Assembly (NCBI GenBank): GCA_013397845.1
Contig: VZTG01007434.1
Location: 807,118 to 871,117, forward strand
Direction of reading: 5' to 3'
DNA: 64,000 bases
Source of the DNA: Melanocharis versteri
Taxonomy: Eukaryota; Chordata; Aves; Passeriformes; Melanocharitidae
Shown: positions 34,751-47,657 of the stretch, in pieces
Layout: each line of letters opens with the position of its first letter
Numbering within the stretch: position 1 is the first letter of the stretch
Notes under the pieces: generated by a model
The model's input: only the letters and a program-made list of their open reading frames with translations
What the model was told of the DNA's origin: nothing
Database searches by the model: none
Program-made: the position numbers and the translations under genes

Positions 34751-36718
34751 GAGTGCTTATCCTATTACCACATTTCCCCTTCTACTTCTGCCGTTGGTCA
34801 AAGAGCTGAGCTAATTCTTTTGGATTTATGATGTTGTTTCCTTTACAAAGGTAATGACAGGGTCAAAATTCAAATGGTGCTTGGTGGTTCAAGCTGTACT
34901 GATTAGCTGAACACAGAATAAGAGAGCTGAAAGTGCTCATGAACTTGTTAAGTTTCTGGACCCCTTGAGGATATTCTTGTATATTTCTTCAAAAGCCAGA
35001 ATATTCTTTGATGTTTGTTGGCATTTTTGTTTCCAATTTTAAATGCTTCGAATTCCAGAACTGCCTTTCATGGCAGAGAAATTGGCAAACCAGAGAAAAC
35101 TTCTCAGTGGCCTCTCCTCGTAAGCAAAGCTAACTCAGAGGGACAGGGAGTATGGAATTCTGTCTGAGTATAGGATTATCACTTCAACTATTCAATAGCC
35201 TTTGAACACAGATTATACATCTTAGATCAGCAGATAGCACTAGGTAAAGATGGGTGGTAAGCAAATTAAAGCTCAAAATTAGAGCTAATAAGCAAAACCT
35301 CAACAAATTGAAGCAGTAGCTTAAATATAAATCAGGAATTCAATAGAAATACGGGCAAGGTATCAAATTTTCAGGCAAAAATATCACCTGCAAAAACATA
35401 AAACAGGATATTAGTGCTTTTGCTGAAAAAAATAAACATTGGTTCAGGTTAGGGAATAACACTTTAGGTAGGCTGTGGACCAAAGACAGTACGTCCAGAG
35501 ATGAGCATGAGAAAGGACCAGGAGTGCAGAAAAAAACAACTTTGAAGAAAAAATGGGTTTTAACCTTGCTAGAAAGAGTCAGGGGATCTAATAGGATTGT
35601 TTAAAAGAAAAGTCTTCTTTCATAAAGGCAGCAAGAATAATCTTTACTCTTTTTCAAAAAGAAAGAACTAACTAGTTTAGTTTGCAACAAGAAAGATTCT
35701 GGTTAGACATGATGAAAAAACCCTGGCAGCCAAGCACTGGAGAAGGCAGGTTGCACAATCACCGTTTTGGAAAGCTGTAAAATCAGATCAATAAAAGAAC
35801 TTTTCCAGTAATATTACAGATAGAATTTCTTTAAGTTAAAGTCTTTTCCCAGTAGGATTGCTATGGTGACAAGATAATGATTGCTGATTTTTTTCTCTCT
35901 ATTGTGATTATAAAGTAACAGAAATAAAATTAAATTTTATTAAAGAGAGAATATTCCACTGGATATATAGTCCCAGCAGATTGCAAAATTAATCAGAAAC
36001 AGAAGTGCTCAGACATCATAAAAATCTTAGGGTTTTACGATGAAGTGAATCCTGTGACCACTTCTATCTTTGAGGCCTCTAAGTTCAAGTTGATCACTAA
36101 CCCAGTCTGAAAATACTGTTTCATACTTATGCCCTAATTAATGTCCCATACAGACTACCATAAGCCATTGCTTAGAGCTGAGAAGCAAATATTGTGCTAT
36201 CTTTAGAAAGAAAAGAAATTGAGGAAGTGTCAAATGAATAGAAACAAACATACTACATATGAATAGAAAGTTGAATAAAATAATTTCAACTGATTGCAGT
36301 CAATGCCTGATGTAAAGTAGAAAAAGCACAAAAAACAAAACCACCCTCAACTGCCCACTTTTCACTTCAATATATTGTCAGAAAGCCAATGAAATACTAT
36401 CTCTTAAAATTTAAGTGGCAGACGTATGAAGATTTATATTTCCATCACTTCAATTTCTAAGCATAATCATTTTGCCTGCATAGGAAGCAAGATACAAGTC
36501 TATAAGTTTATAAGTTTGGTTACTTTCTATAAAAAAATGTATTTTTTTTTTCCCAGCAGTGGAAGCCCACACTGAATGCAGAGTTTACAATGTATCTTTG
36601 GGCAGTGCTTTGGCAGCATTCTACTAATTAACGTTTATCTATGTTTCATTTCTGTATCACTCGGTAAGCCAAATTACTCCTGAAAGAACTGAATCTTTAC
36701 CCATAGAGAGAAAAGATT
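34751..36718. other. Intronic sequence, no recognisable feature
   Basis: AT-rich intron with nothing recognisable up to the poly-A run. Confidence 0.5.
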
Positions 36719-36738
36719 AAAAAAAAAAAAAAAAAAAA
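36719..36738. repeat. Poly-A run (20 A)
   Basis: Twenty consecutive A followed by GAAAGAAAAA. No retroposed body was recognised upstream, so treated as a mononucleotide repeat. Confidence 0.9.
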
Positions 36739-39322
36739 GAAAGAAAAATGTCTGTTTATGTCGTATAGCAACAGAAAAGTCTGAAAAATTCCTGTAATGT
36801 GCAAGTGCCAAAATCATAGCATGGCAGATGACAGCTACCTGATTTTTCAGAAGGCACTTCTGCATCATAGCAAAGCAAACACACATTTCCTTGGGTCAGA
36901 GGCAGAACAGCAGATTTTGATTTGTGGCTTGTTTGAGGTTTTGTTTAGTTGGTTGGTTTGATTTTTTTTTTAAATTTACTTTTTACATTTCTTTTGGTCT
37001 TATGATATTTAAAAAGTCAGTTTCCAATCCCAACTGAAACATGCCACAAGGATGATACTAATGGCAGACACTAACTGCCATCAGTTTAAAGTGCCTTGTG
37101 AGCAACAACTGGTTAGGCTTTAATTGAATATATACAAAAAAAAAGATTGTGCCAAATATTTTCTTTAGCTTTCATTTTTTCTGAATTTCTTTTAAAGCAA
37201 GAGGAATAATGAAGGAGATTGCTACCAAAATGGCTTTGATGTGATTGGTAGCCACCGCAGATAAACTCAGCAAAATGTCCTAATTGCTGCATATTTGTTC
37301 AAATACATTACTCGACATAAATATTCTTACAGAACATATTTATCTAAATGTGGAAAAAGACAGCTTTTCTTTAATATGTTTTCATCTGATGGTGTAAGGG
37401 AAGTTATTTTTTTAAGTGGTTTGGAAATAACATGCATGTTTTACTTTCCCATCTGCCTGCGGGCGTGAGTTGGCATTTGCTCTACTGGGGAGTCTGTGGT
37501 TGCCTACTGAGCTGCCATCAGGACTGCATGGGATGTTATGTCAGGTCAGGCCAATAGTAAATGCAAATAGATTTTTAATTAAAAATAGCAAACCAAAAGA
37601 TGATACTTGTGTAAATGTATGCAAAATTAATAAACATATCTATAAGGAAATAATCCATTGATGTACAGTCAGGATTTTTTTGGTGTTTCTGCATAGGGAA
37701 GCATAAGGCTTTTTATTTTCCCTAACCACCTATTTGCCCATGGGGTTTTTTTAAGTACATTTTCACTGTGACTACTAGACAAAAGTAATGTTGCCTGTCA
37801 ATTAAGGCTGAGGAAGTACAGTGTCCATAAACCCCAAAATCCATTTAGCCCCCTTAGGGGGAAAGCATTTTGTGACTCTATTTCATTAATGCCTGCAAAG
37901 TACTTGTTATTTTCAACAAGCAATAGCAAAATATATGTTACTTCACAACAAGCTACACTTCCCAAGACCTCCTATTCCTTGGCATAAAACTCTCTAACAG
38001 GATTGGTATATTTAACTTTCAGGCATCTTATGATTTGGGATTTTTTTCTGCCAAAAATGACTGCCAAAGTAACGCTAAAGGCTTTGCTTTAGCCTGCAAG
38101 CTTCATGCATATGGGACACATATTGCTTTTGATGCTTGCCTAAGACAGATCCTTCTGTATGTTGTCATTAGCTACTGCTGAAGCAAAATAAATGTCTGCA
38201 GAAACTACGTATAGCTGTGTACACATATCACACACACGGAGTCCAACAGCGCAATCGGTAAACACCAATCCCTGATCATTAAAGTGCAACACTGAGCACT
38301 GAAGGTCACCATCTGCCAGCACTTCGTGCTACCTCATGACTACTACTCCACACACACTCAGTGTGCTGATGGAGTCTGTGCCTCCTGTGGTACCTGTCCC
38401 TGAGAAGACTGAAGAAAAAAAATGATTGTGTACTATTTTTCCTGTAAATCTCTACTCATATTGTGCATCCTTCATGACTTCAACAAGGGTGTTACTGGTG
38501 ACTTCAAGAACGAAGTGGGCAAAATGTGATCTTGTAAACTTGATTTCATAGTAAAATAATGAAATATTCACTTATCTCTACAGGATTAAAGTACTAATGG
38601 ATTTCTATTGAAATTACATTTACAAACAATCAATCATGACAGACAAATAACTTCACACAAGACTGCAAAATTTAAATAATTAATATAGAGACTTAGGCAG
38701 AGTATCTATCTCCAGGAGTCTTTCCTTTCCACTGCAGCAGATTTCAAGACAATTTCAGAAAGACTGAAAGACCTTGACTGAAGATTAATGATAAATAGCA
38801 CTAACAGAGCAGCTGCTTCTGCTGCCTTCTGCTTCCATGGTGAGAACAAAAGAGATTAGAAAGCCATTACGTGATTTCCCTGAGAAGCGCACCCCTGTAC
38901 CTGTATACACTGCGACCTTTGATAAAGAAAGGAACAATTAATTCATTGGAGTCTTCTAGAATGCTCCTGCCTCTCCCCAGACACACAATTTGATGCTGAA
39001 TGTTGTATCTGGATAAGAGCTCTTCCCCCAGGTAGAACAAGCAGAAAGCAGACCCCCCCACAGTGATAGGAGTACAGGGCATGCACTGCTGCTTCCAGAA
39101 CACTACTGGACAGATCTGCCTCATCTTCTCTTAGAGTAAATGCTTTTAATGAGAACTCGAAAGAAGGAGCAACAAAAACTACACAAGATCCTCATCAGAA
39201 GTTGGGAAAGTGTATGAAGAAGGTGAGCTGTTACTGCAACACTTCAGACTCTGAAGTAATATTCTGTTCAACGTTTAATTACTATCTTATTAACTGGGTG
39301 TAGAGCAGTAATTTTAGAGGCA
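36739..39322. other. Intronic sequence, no recognisable feature
   Basis: AT-rich. An 85-codon minus-strand frame at 38867-39124 is the least intron-like open frame in the area but has no recognisable domain and no convincing splice context; left unannotated. Confidence 0.5.
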
Positions 39323-39397
39323 TATAATCACAGAATGGTTTAGATTATAAGGCACCTAAGAGATCACCTAGTCCCAACCTGCCCTGCCGTGCACAGT
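39323..39397 (-). mobile_element. CR1 LINE, left part, split by an LTR
   Basis: Begins TAATCACAGAATGGTTTAGA and continues CCTAGTCCCAACCTGCCCTG, the CR1 3' terminus on the complement. It breaks off at CCGTGCACAGT, where the LTR begins; the CR1 sequence continues on the far side at 39820. Confidence 0.9.
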
Positions 39398-39819
39398 TGT
39401 CACGGTTTAGGAAAGGTTTTCCCCAATTTAGTACTGCCACTAAAACGACCACAGGCTGCTTGCTTGCCTCCCCCTCCAACTGAAAGCACAACAGGTAGAG
39501 AGCTAAGAACAATTTACTGGAAACAACAATGAGATAAGGAAACAAAAGAGTAACAGCAACAATTTAATAACAAAAGCTACAAGACAAAATAAAAGACAAA
39601 TGTAAAATAAAAAAATACTGGATCATTTTGCCCACCAGGTTTTCTCCCTCTGAAAGGAACACGCTTTTCCCGGAAAGCCAGAGAGCATCCCTTTTGCCTG
39701 CCCCTGGCAATGACATGAGGTGGTACCCAATAACATCTGGGTCTGGCTATGCCCCCTTAGCCGTGCCCCCTCTCAGCTACTGGAAAACCTTAACCCTGTC
39801 CTTGGCTGAAACCAGGACA
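39398..39819 (-). mobile_element. Solo ERV LTR inserted in a CR1
   Basis: 422 bp with ends TGTCACGG and CCAGGACA, so both strands show TG...CA and a short TGTC/GACA inverted repeat. Read on the minus strand it starts TGTCCTGGTTTCAGCCAAGG, as common avian ERVL-like LTRs do, and ends TTCCTAAACCGTGACA. Inner landmarks (GAGGTGGTACCCAATAACAT, ATGCCCCCTTAGCC) match the degraded LTR at 1133-1566. The CR1 resumes at once on both sides, proving insertion. The target duplication is blurred (CACAG on the left, CCAGG on the right). Same sense as GABBR2. Confidence 0.88.
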
Positions 39820-39990
39820 CCAGGGACACCTTCCATTAGATTAGTTTACTCAGCGCCCCATCCAACCTGGCCTCAAACACTTCCAGGGATGGGGCATCCA
39901 CAAGTGCCCTGGGCAACCTGTCCCAGCACCTCGCCACCCTCACAGCAAAGAATTTCTTCCTAATATCTAATATAAACAAACTTACTTTCA
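39820..39990 (-). mobile_element. CR1 LINE, right part, split by an LTR
   Basis: Resumes the CR1 with GGGACACCTTCCATTAGATT, CAACCTGGCCTCAAACACTT, CCAGGGATGGGGCATCCACA, CTGGGCAACCTGTCCCAGCA and TTTCTTCCTAATATCTAATA. Together with 39323-39397 this makes about 245 bp of one CR1 3' end. Confidence 0.92.
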
Positions 39991-41907
39991 GCTTTTGGAG
40001 GTTTATTTATTCCTTTCCTAAATATTTTTTTCCTCAAGATTATCCTAATTCAGTATGTACATTTTCTTCTTTCCTATAAGCCCTTTGAATACTGGTTAAT
40101 AAGGCAACAATGATTTTTAACTCCTTTTTAATAATAAACATTTAACTTGTCATTTAATGACAACCTGTTTGTCACTTGTAGTAAAGAGATAGTTTAAAGG
40201 ACTTTATTTTCCCCTTTCCCTTCCCCCACCCAAGCTGTTTCTTTACAATACCCCCTCCTTGTTTTCCAAGGCCATCCATGATTAGGTTTTGCTCACTGCA
40301 ACAGATTTTGATATGTCAACAGAGAAACAATGAGGGCATTGCTGTGCCCTGTTGCTATTCAAGTGTTATTTTAGAAGTGCCTGAATCAATCTATCATGAT
40401 AAAGACTTAAAAACGCTATTCCTCAGCTCATCTTAGTGCTTAATTCTGAATCTTTATTTCAATGTAACCAAGCCTATAGAGATAGAAAACAAAATAAAGA
40501 TTAAATATATTCATTTATCTGAATTTTCTTCTGTGCAGATACTATATTTCAACAGATGCTATCAAAAATGGCTACATGCTCAAAAAATATTTTACTACTA
40601 CACACCACTGTAAATATGTTCTACAGACTAAACTACTCATGGTGCAACTTGCAGCCTTTCCATCTTGGGGGCATCTGTACTTCAGCCTCAGCAGATAATA
40701 TCTAGACCTTTATGAATAAATAATTAAAGATTTCCAACCAGCTATACAGTATTTCGCTGTTAACTGAAAACAATCATACCCTTGCAGCAAAGACAGCTGA
40801 ATGTATCCTGGGCTGCATGGTTTTTTTTCAAGCATTTGTATCTAATTTTTAATTTGCTAGATTTACTTTCTAGACAATCTGTACTCGTATTTCTCATAAA
40901 ACATTAAAGGGCCTTACTCAACATCTTTCTTTGTATACTCTTGTAAGGCCACAGATTAATTATCTCTTAATAGGCACACTGATTAAGGAAGTATTTTATT
41001 GTACTTCTACAGAAGATCACAGGAAAAATACACAGGATTTTAAAACTGATTTAAAGAAGACATGACAGTCTTGGTCATAATATCATTGAGTAGAGGACAA
41101 CACAAACTCTCCAGCTTCAGAAATCAAATTATTTTCAGTTTCATTTGAATAGTTTTCTGAAGCAGCATAAAGAATTTCAGTTCTTCAAAACACTTCATTC
41201 AACATGAAAGGAAATTTCTTACTTCACATTCTCCTTTCCTGAAGTACTGCACATCATTGAGAAGTGCATACTCAAGAATAAAATCACCTGATAAGTTTAG
41301 ACAAGAATACTAGGAATAGACATGTAAACAGATATCTATCTTCCTGCTTCTGACTAAGTTATTTTAGGGATTTTTAGGTGGAAAAAATATCATACATATG
41401 CTGCAAAAAGAACAGTTCTGGTGAACCCTGGAAATTCTCTAGGATGTGACAAAACTCAGTATTTTCAAATCACAAAGACTAAGAAATACCTGTTTTTTAC
41501 TGGGAGCAATGGCTGTCCAAAAATCACTGAGGAAATTTTCTGGAAACCACCTCAGAAAACTGTGAACTTTGTAGAACATACTTTTGCTAAAGCACAATTC
41601 ATACTTCAAATCAAATGGGTAGTGATAAGAAGAGTCCTTGAGTTTCAAAGCAAGACTAGCCAAAAAAAAAAAACAAACCTGCTTGCTTTTCCTTCCCTGC
41701 AATGAAAATGTTATTTATGAGAAGCAACTGTCATGAGAAGTTAGATTCACTATTGAAAAGATTTGGGGAGATGAGGTGGGGAAGGGGAACAATTCTGGCC
41801 CCTTTAGAGATATTTTCTATCAAAATAAGATGAAAGACAAAACATTGCATTAGTTATCTTTATGTAACTGAAAGATCCTATATTTGCCTAGCATTTGTTT
41901 GGTGAGA
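39991..41907. other. Intronic sequence, no recognisable feature
   Basis: AT-rich. A 94-codon plus frame (41421-41705) and an overlapping 87-codon minus frame show no recognisable features and are treated as chance. Confidence 0.5.
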
Positions 41908-41961
41908 TACATATATATGTATATATACACACACACACATATATATGTTGATATATATATG
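41908..41961. repeat. AT/AC dinucleotide microsatellite
   Basis: Mixed (AT)n, (AC)n and (AT)n tracts with short interruptions (GT, GTTG). Likely length-polymorphic. Confidence 0.9.
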
Positions 41962-42902
41962 CAACATGGTAGCATTATCAGATATAAACATACAAACACT
42001 AGTAAATGGCCAAAATTTCTTATTCCCTGTTGCACTGCAGATACTCAGAAGTCTCCCAAAACTGATATACTGCAAAGGTTGCCAAACCTCTTTTCTGCCT
42101 AAGCAGACTATTTTAAAGCTTCTATTGAAAAACCTAGTCTCCATGAAATTCCTTCCTTGCTCGTGGAAGAATTAAGAGATGCTAATATATTGACTGTAAA
42201 AAAATATACAGCTTTTTTATAGCTTTTGCATTGCAGTATTACATCAGTGACTTTGAAACAGAAGTATATTTCAGTTTTTAGAAAGATTATCATGGAATTG
42301 CTGTGATGCTAAAATGAACACTAAGTGTGCAGAGATAGGGGAATATAATGTGATTGGATTGAAAAAAAATAAACCTGAGCAAGGACTCAGATTTATACAG
42401 CCTGCCACACAACTGCTGGTAACGCAGATTTAAATCTGATTCATGTGCATGTTTGTGCGGAATAGCCCCTCTCAGATGCACAAAACCAGGAGCTATACCC
42501 TAACTGATAACTCATTACCCCAGGTATGGGCAGCATGCCCGAGAGTGCAGAACTATGAACTGTTGACTCGGGCAGCAGTTCCAGCTCAGGTCCCCAGCAC
42601 ACTGAAACACTCATGGTGCAACACTGCACTCGTTTAGGCTGCCTCTCGATAGGAAATGATTCATGGGGAAAGCTGCATGCTGACATTCAGCAAATGAGTA
42701 GCTCTGCCACTCCCCACTCTAGAATGAACTTTGTCACAGTATTCCTAGGACTTTTAGACCTCCAAGATAGAAAGGTCAAAGAGAATCTTAAAAAGAAGGT
42801 GGAAGAATTAAGATGCAGAAGGATATAATGAAGTTTTAAGTTTTGTAACCTCTTAAAAAACTTCCATGAAGGAAGAACAGAACAGTCAAGCTTACAAGAC
42901 AT
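41962..42902. other. Intronic sequence, no recognisable feature
   Basis: No exon, RNA gene or known repeat recognised. Confidence 0.5.
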
Positions 42903-42963
42903 TAAAAAAAACAAAAAAAACCAAAACGACAACAAAAAAACAACAAACCCAACAAAACATAAA
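42903..42963. repeat. A-rich (CAAAA)n low-complexity repeat
   Basis: Irregular CAAAA/ACAAC units with A runs. No attached retroposon recognised. Confidence 0.8.
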
Positions 42964-45321
42964 GAGCAGACACTGTGGCCCACTGGAATCCATGGTTGGG
43001 AAAATCTTATTGACAGAAAGATGAGCTGCCAGGACACAGCTGGTGTGGAGAGAAAACAGCATCGGAAGAAAAAGTGGCAGGCAGATCTCCAGGGGAATGT
43101 CCACAGGGAACTTTATGCAACATGGAGTTACAGTCTTCTGGATGAATTGTCTCTAATATCTCAGGGGACAAAACTAGCAGTCATAAAATATTCCTCCACT
43201 CTAGTGGTGAATTTACTATTATGCCATTTTTTATTTGCTGATTTTATTTCTCTCTTTAATACTTCATTTAGGTAAATCCAGATACTTTTCTTTAGCCATC
43301 TCTGCTAAAGGGTAGTTAATGATGAAAGCACCACTCTGTTCTATCCCTCTGGTTGTAGTCATACTGCAATTACCTTTGTCTTTCTTTCTCTGAGCTAAAG
43401 CATTTCTGCAAAGTAGAGAGTCATCAAAAGTGTTCTTGATGTAAAATGAAGTTGTTTAGTTATTAAGGATACTTTTAAACTATTCAGCATCTATTATCAT
43501 TAATACAACATTTTTAGCCCTTTTGCTTTCGGTAATGGATTACAGATTCACAGACGTTTTAGACACAAAGCCTCAATTAGTTCAACACCTTTTCACCTGC
43601 CAGCAATTTTAGACACGTCCTGTAGGCTGCAGGAATGCTCAGAAAATTTATGGAATTTTCTGAGAAGATGATTTTGCTGCAAATAAGCTTTCCATTCAGG
43701 GAGATTTCCAAGTCTAAACCTGAGTGGTTTCCATTGCTCTGGAAGGACCAGGCTGAGTAGGTTGGGCTGGATGACTGCAAGTCATGCAGCAGTTACAAGC
43801 GTAGCCATAACTTGTATAAACAGAAGAGAATACTGCCAACCTATTTCTTAAGCTAAAACAGCATCTGAAACCTGTTTCTATTTTATTTTACATCACTACT
43901 TATAGTATGGTCCTCTTGACAGCTGATCAGAACAAATCACCCTCTAGGTCAGCAAGGTTGTAAACAAAAAGCAAACAACAGACATATTAATAAGTGTCAT
44001 CCTAACTCTATTAACTGAAAGAAAGAAGTTTCGGAAAGTGACAATAACAAAGTAGCATTTAAAGAGATCATCTTTCAAATTTTTCCACACTGGTAAGAGG
44101 AAACCCACTGCGAATTGTACTTCAATATTCCATCTGCTTCACATGGAGTTTTCTGTCCTCAAGGTCAAAATTAAGGTTTTATTTTGTTTTTAAAGTGAGG
44201 GCATGGCATGGGATAAATAATGATGCATTTTAAGTTGTTATAACTACTCCGTGTTCAAAAACCACCCCCCAACTGACATTTCTTGTTAATGTGTCAGATT
44301 TTATTCAATATTTAACCTGAGAAAAAAACCCAAATTTCCTAAATATGATTTTCCTTTCAACATTCACTTTATTTTCATCAAATAGAGCAGTGTATAAGAC
44401 AAATAATTTTAATTTAAAAAATCAAATAATTAAATCTACTCTGCTGCCTGAAAAAAACTTTTAAAAAATTCATTCCATCTAGTGACGTATTATAACCTGA
44501 AATTTAGGGTTTTGCAACACCTTTATTTAAGGTTCACCTTTATTCCTCTCTGAAGCATGTAAAATTGTAGTCACGTTTCAAATAATTAAAAAATACAACC
44601 TTCTTTTAAGTGATTGCTTTTATCTGTATTTTGAATCAATACATTTTCTTGAGCATTAAATACAAACGAGAAACTTAAAGCTGCAGGAATATGCATCAGA
44701 CCTAGGCAGCAATACCCTAGGCAGCAACACCCAGCTATGTAATAAGGAGGAATCAGGATGGGGGTTGGAGGGAGGTGATTGTGCTGCTGGTGGGGTTACG
44801 GGTGCTGTTTTCTAGGTCACAGTTTAAAAGAGTGGGAGGGATTCCAAAAAAACTTCTTTAGTTAGGAGGCTGGTATTTTGTGATAAAATCAAGCACTCTT
44901 GCCTCGTCTTATACAGGACAGTTGTTTTCTTTCAGTTGACATTAATTGGATGGAGTTGTCTAATTTCTTTGTTTACAGCAAATAAAAGACACCTTGAGTT
45001 TCAAGCCTGGATTGCTGTGGCTTGGTTGACATGAGGCTCCAATTTTAAGAGCAGTAGTTTTCCATTTTACTTGATGTGTGTTTGCAGAATTGTAGAAAGG
45101 AGACTTCAACTTTATGCATCAGTTGGGATCAAAGGAATTCTAGTATAGACTCTAAAATTGTGTTTACAATAAGGAAATGGTAATCTGAAAGAGGACTCTT
45201 TAGAATATGCCACTTAAATGTCAAATAAGAGAGTGAAAATAAATTAACACTTCTGAAGAAACTGGGCTGCAAGAAAGATATGGACTTTGGAGAATAAATG
45301 CAACAAAGGACAACAAACAAA
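42964..45321. other. Intronic sequence, no recognisable feature
   Basis: AT-rich. A CCTAGGCAGCAA word is repeated in close tandem near 44701-44728. GGGCTGGATGAC near 43765 recalls a CR1 tail but is too short to call. Confidence 0.5.
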
Positions 45322-45692
45322 ACTAGGGGAGCATCTTTCCTATGATGAAAGGCTGACAGAGCTGGGTCTGTTCAACCTGGAAAAGAGAAGGCTCAGGGAG
45401 GAACTCATGAATGTGTAGAAATACCTGATGAAAAGGAATGAAGAAGAAGGCGGTGGCAGACTGTTCCCAGTGGTGCCCAGTGTCAGGACAAGGGGCGATC
45501 TACACAAATGGAAATACAGTGGGGGCCATCTGAACATCAGGAAACACTTCTTTTTTTACTATGGGGATGGATGTCCAAAAGCTGTCAGGCCATGGTCTTG
45601 GTCGACCAGCTCTGTGTGACCCTGCTTGAGCAGATGGGTTGAACTGGACAATCTACAGGGGTGCCTTTCAACCTCAACTAGTCTGCGAATCT
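45322..45692 (+). mobile_element. CR1 LINE, 5'-truncated 3' end
   Basis: Plus-strand CR1 landmarks: GGCTGACAGAGCTGGGTCTG, TTCAACCTGGAAAAGAGAAG, GGCTCAGGGAGGAACTCATG, GACAAGGGGCGATC, AACATCAGGAAACACTTCTT, TGGGTTGAACTGGACAATCT and GGGGTGCCTTTCAACCTCAA. The octamer terminus has decayed to CTGCGAATCTC. Antisense to GABBR2. Confidence 0.9.
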
Positions 45693-47657
45693 CACAAAAG
45701 TGACTGGAATTGCCAGATGATAACTCTACAGCAACAAGTAAAACTTACCGGCCCATACCAAAGGGAAGGCTAATTAGTGAACTGGTCTCAATTTTTAAAT
45801 CAGTAGGTATATTCTTAAAACAGAAGCTATAGATGTGTTACAAGCATTACTGGATTAGACAGCTTGTGTTACACAGTAGGCAAGTCTAAGGGATGATTAG
45901 CTATCATCATTCTACTGAAATGCATGAATTTCTTTGCCTATAAAAATTTCTAGGCAGTGTTTTAAGTTAATTTACTCCAACTGAACCTTTATTTTATAAG
46001 AAATCAATTTAGTCAAAGACAGATAATACAGAAAATGTCATCTGACGCATCTGGCTAAAATTCTGGAGCTCTAAGCAGCTGTTAAATTCTCACTTAGTTC
46101 TTAAACCTCAGAAGCTCCTGTGACTCCACAGGTTGCTTGATCACAGAAACAACAACCATAGCACTAGTGTATCCTTTATGTTTACAAGGTAAAGGTAAAA
46201 GTCTTAACAATGCTATGAAAAAAATTCTTACCAATAAAGGGATCAATTACCACTCTAACTGACTTTTTTTCTAGAAGAGAAGTCAAAACAATGTAACTGC
46301 TCTATGACTTATATCTTAAAACAAAAGATGCTGCAGCCCCACAGGAACCATTTGCAATGAAAAGCATGTATTGAAATGAGCAGGTAGATGCTGCCTGGAG
46401 TCGTTAGAGACTGGATAAGAAAGTGAAGAGTATGGCAAGCACCAAGGTGCATGCAAGGGACTAATGTTGATAACATAGTGAGAAGATAGTTTTCTTCTGC
46501 TCCATTTGCCAGGACAATACAGTTCCTGTGACAATCACTTCTCAAAAGGCATTAAGGAATCATACACCTGCCTGACAGGCTTGACACTCCCTTAAGATAT
46601 CATCCAAATTACTAGCTCTGGTGACTTAAATTCAGGAAAAAAATCACATTTTGCTAGTCTTGAAACATGTCTTGGCTGGGATGCTGAATGACTTTACAAT
46701 TGCTACTGCAGTTGCAGTGATTTAAATTCTTATTTAACTGACTCAGTTCTCCAGTGCTACTTTTATCTTCTTCTAATTGAACGTGGCAGAATATTCAGCC
46801 TACGCCTCACAGCTGCACAGGTGATAGTATAATAACACGCAATAATTACATTTTACTGTCTCAGTTGTTATTAGCACTTGTATTCAAAGTTACACGTATT
46901 TTTGAGCTGTCAGCTTGCAACAGGTGAGAACATCTGTGCTAGTAACTGCCTATTAGCTGCAGAGATCCATATCAGCTTTGGGGTTTTTTGCTACCTTATT
47001 TGCTAACAAATTTGAAATGCAGTATTTCATATCACATCATAAACTACATTTCAGATGCTTTCACGTCAGTGTTTTCAGTTCTCTCAAGAATTTATGAAAT
47101 TGATAAATAATCCCTGCAGACTTCTCTGTCCACATAGGACAACAAATGGTGCCATAAATGTTTTTATGTTAACATGGACTCTTTAAGTTCAGTATATCAG
47201 TACATCGATAATATTTGTACATGGAAAGCCACATTCATATAGTAAAACCAAACAAACCGTGTAGCTCTAAAAAGTTTCACTCTAAAACATTAATCATTAC
47301 AGGGCTATGACAGGTAAACTTCTGCAGATGTCACGTTAGTGTTTAAAGGTAGCCAAACGTTTCAATGGAATATTAAGAATTTCTAGAAAGATCCTAGCAT
47401 AAAACACAGGACATCCTTATGACAAGGTATGTCCATGATGTCACCTCAGCTGGAATACTGACTGTCTCCAGCCTAAAGACACCAATGAGAGGTACAAATG
47501 AGTTTGCAAAGGAGCTATGAAAACAAAAGTGATAGTGGAGAAGGTGGTAACAAAGAAAGTGAAGGGGGGGGAAAAAAAAAAAAAAGAGGTAAAGTGAGAA
47601 AAGGACAATAGTTCCCTAGATTCTCAAGAACTTTTTCGGTATATATTGAAGAGACCT
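45693..47657. other. Intronic sequence, no recognisable feature
   Basis: AT-rich, with a G8-A14 mononucleotide stretch near 47564-47585. Nothing else recognised. Confidence 0.5.

Noticed and set aside
38867..39124. 85-codon minus-strand open frame beginning MRQICPVVFW
   Set aside because: The translation looks less intron-like than most, but I recognise no family, see no flanking splice sites and cannot support a gene.
43760..43800. GGGCTGGATGAC and GCAGTTACAAGC words
   Set aside because: Too short to call a CR1 tail or a further copy of the 71-bp element.
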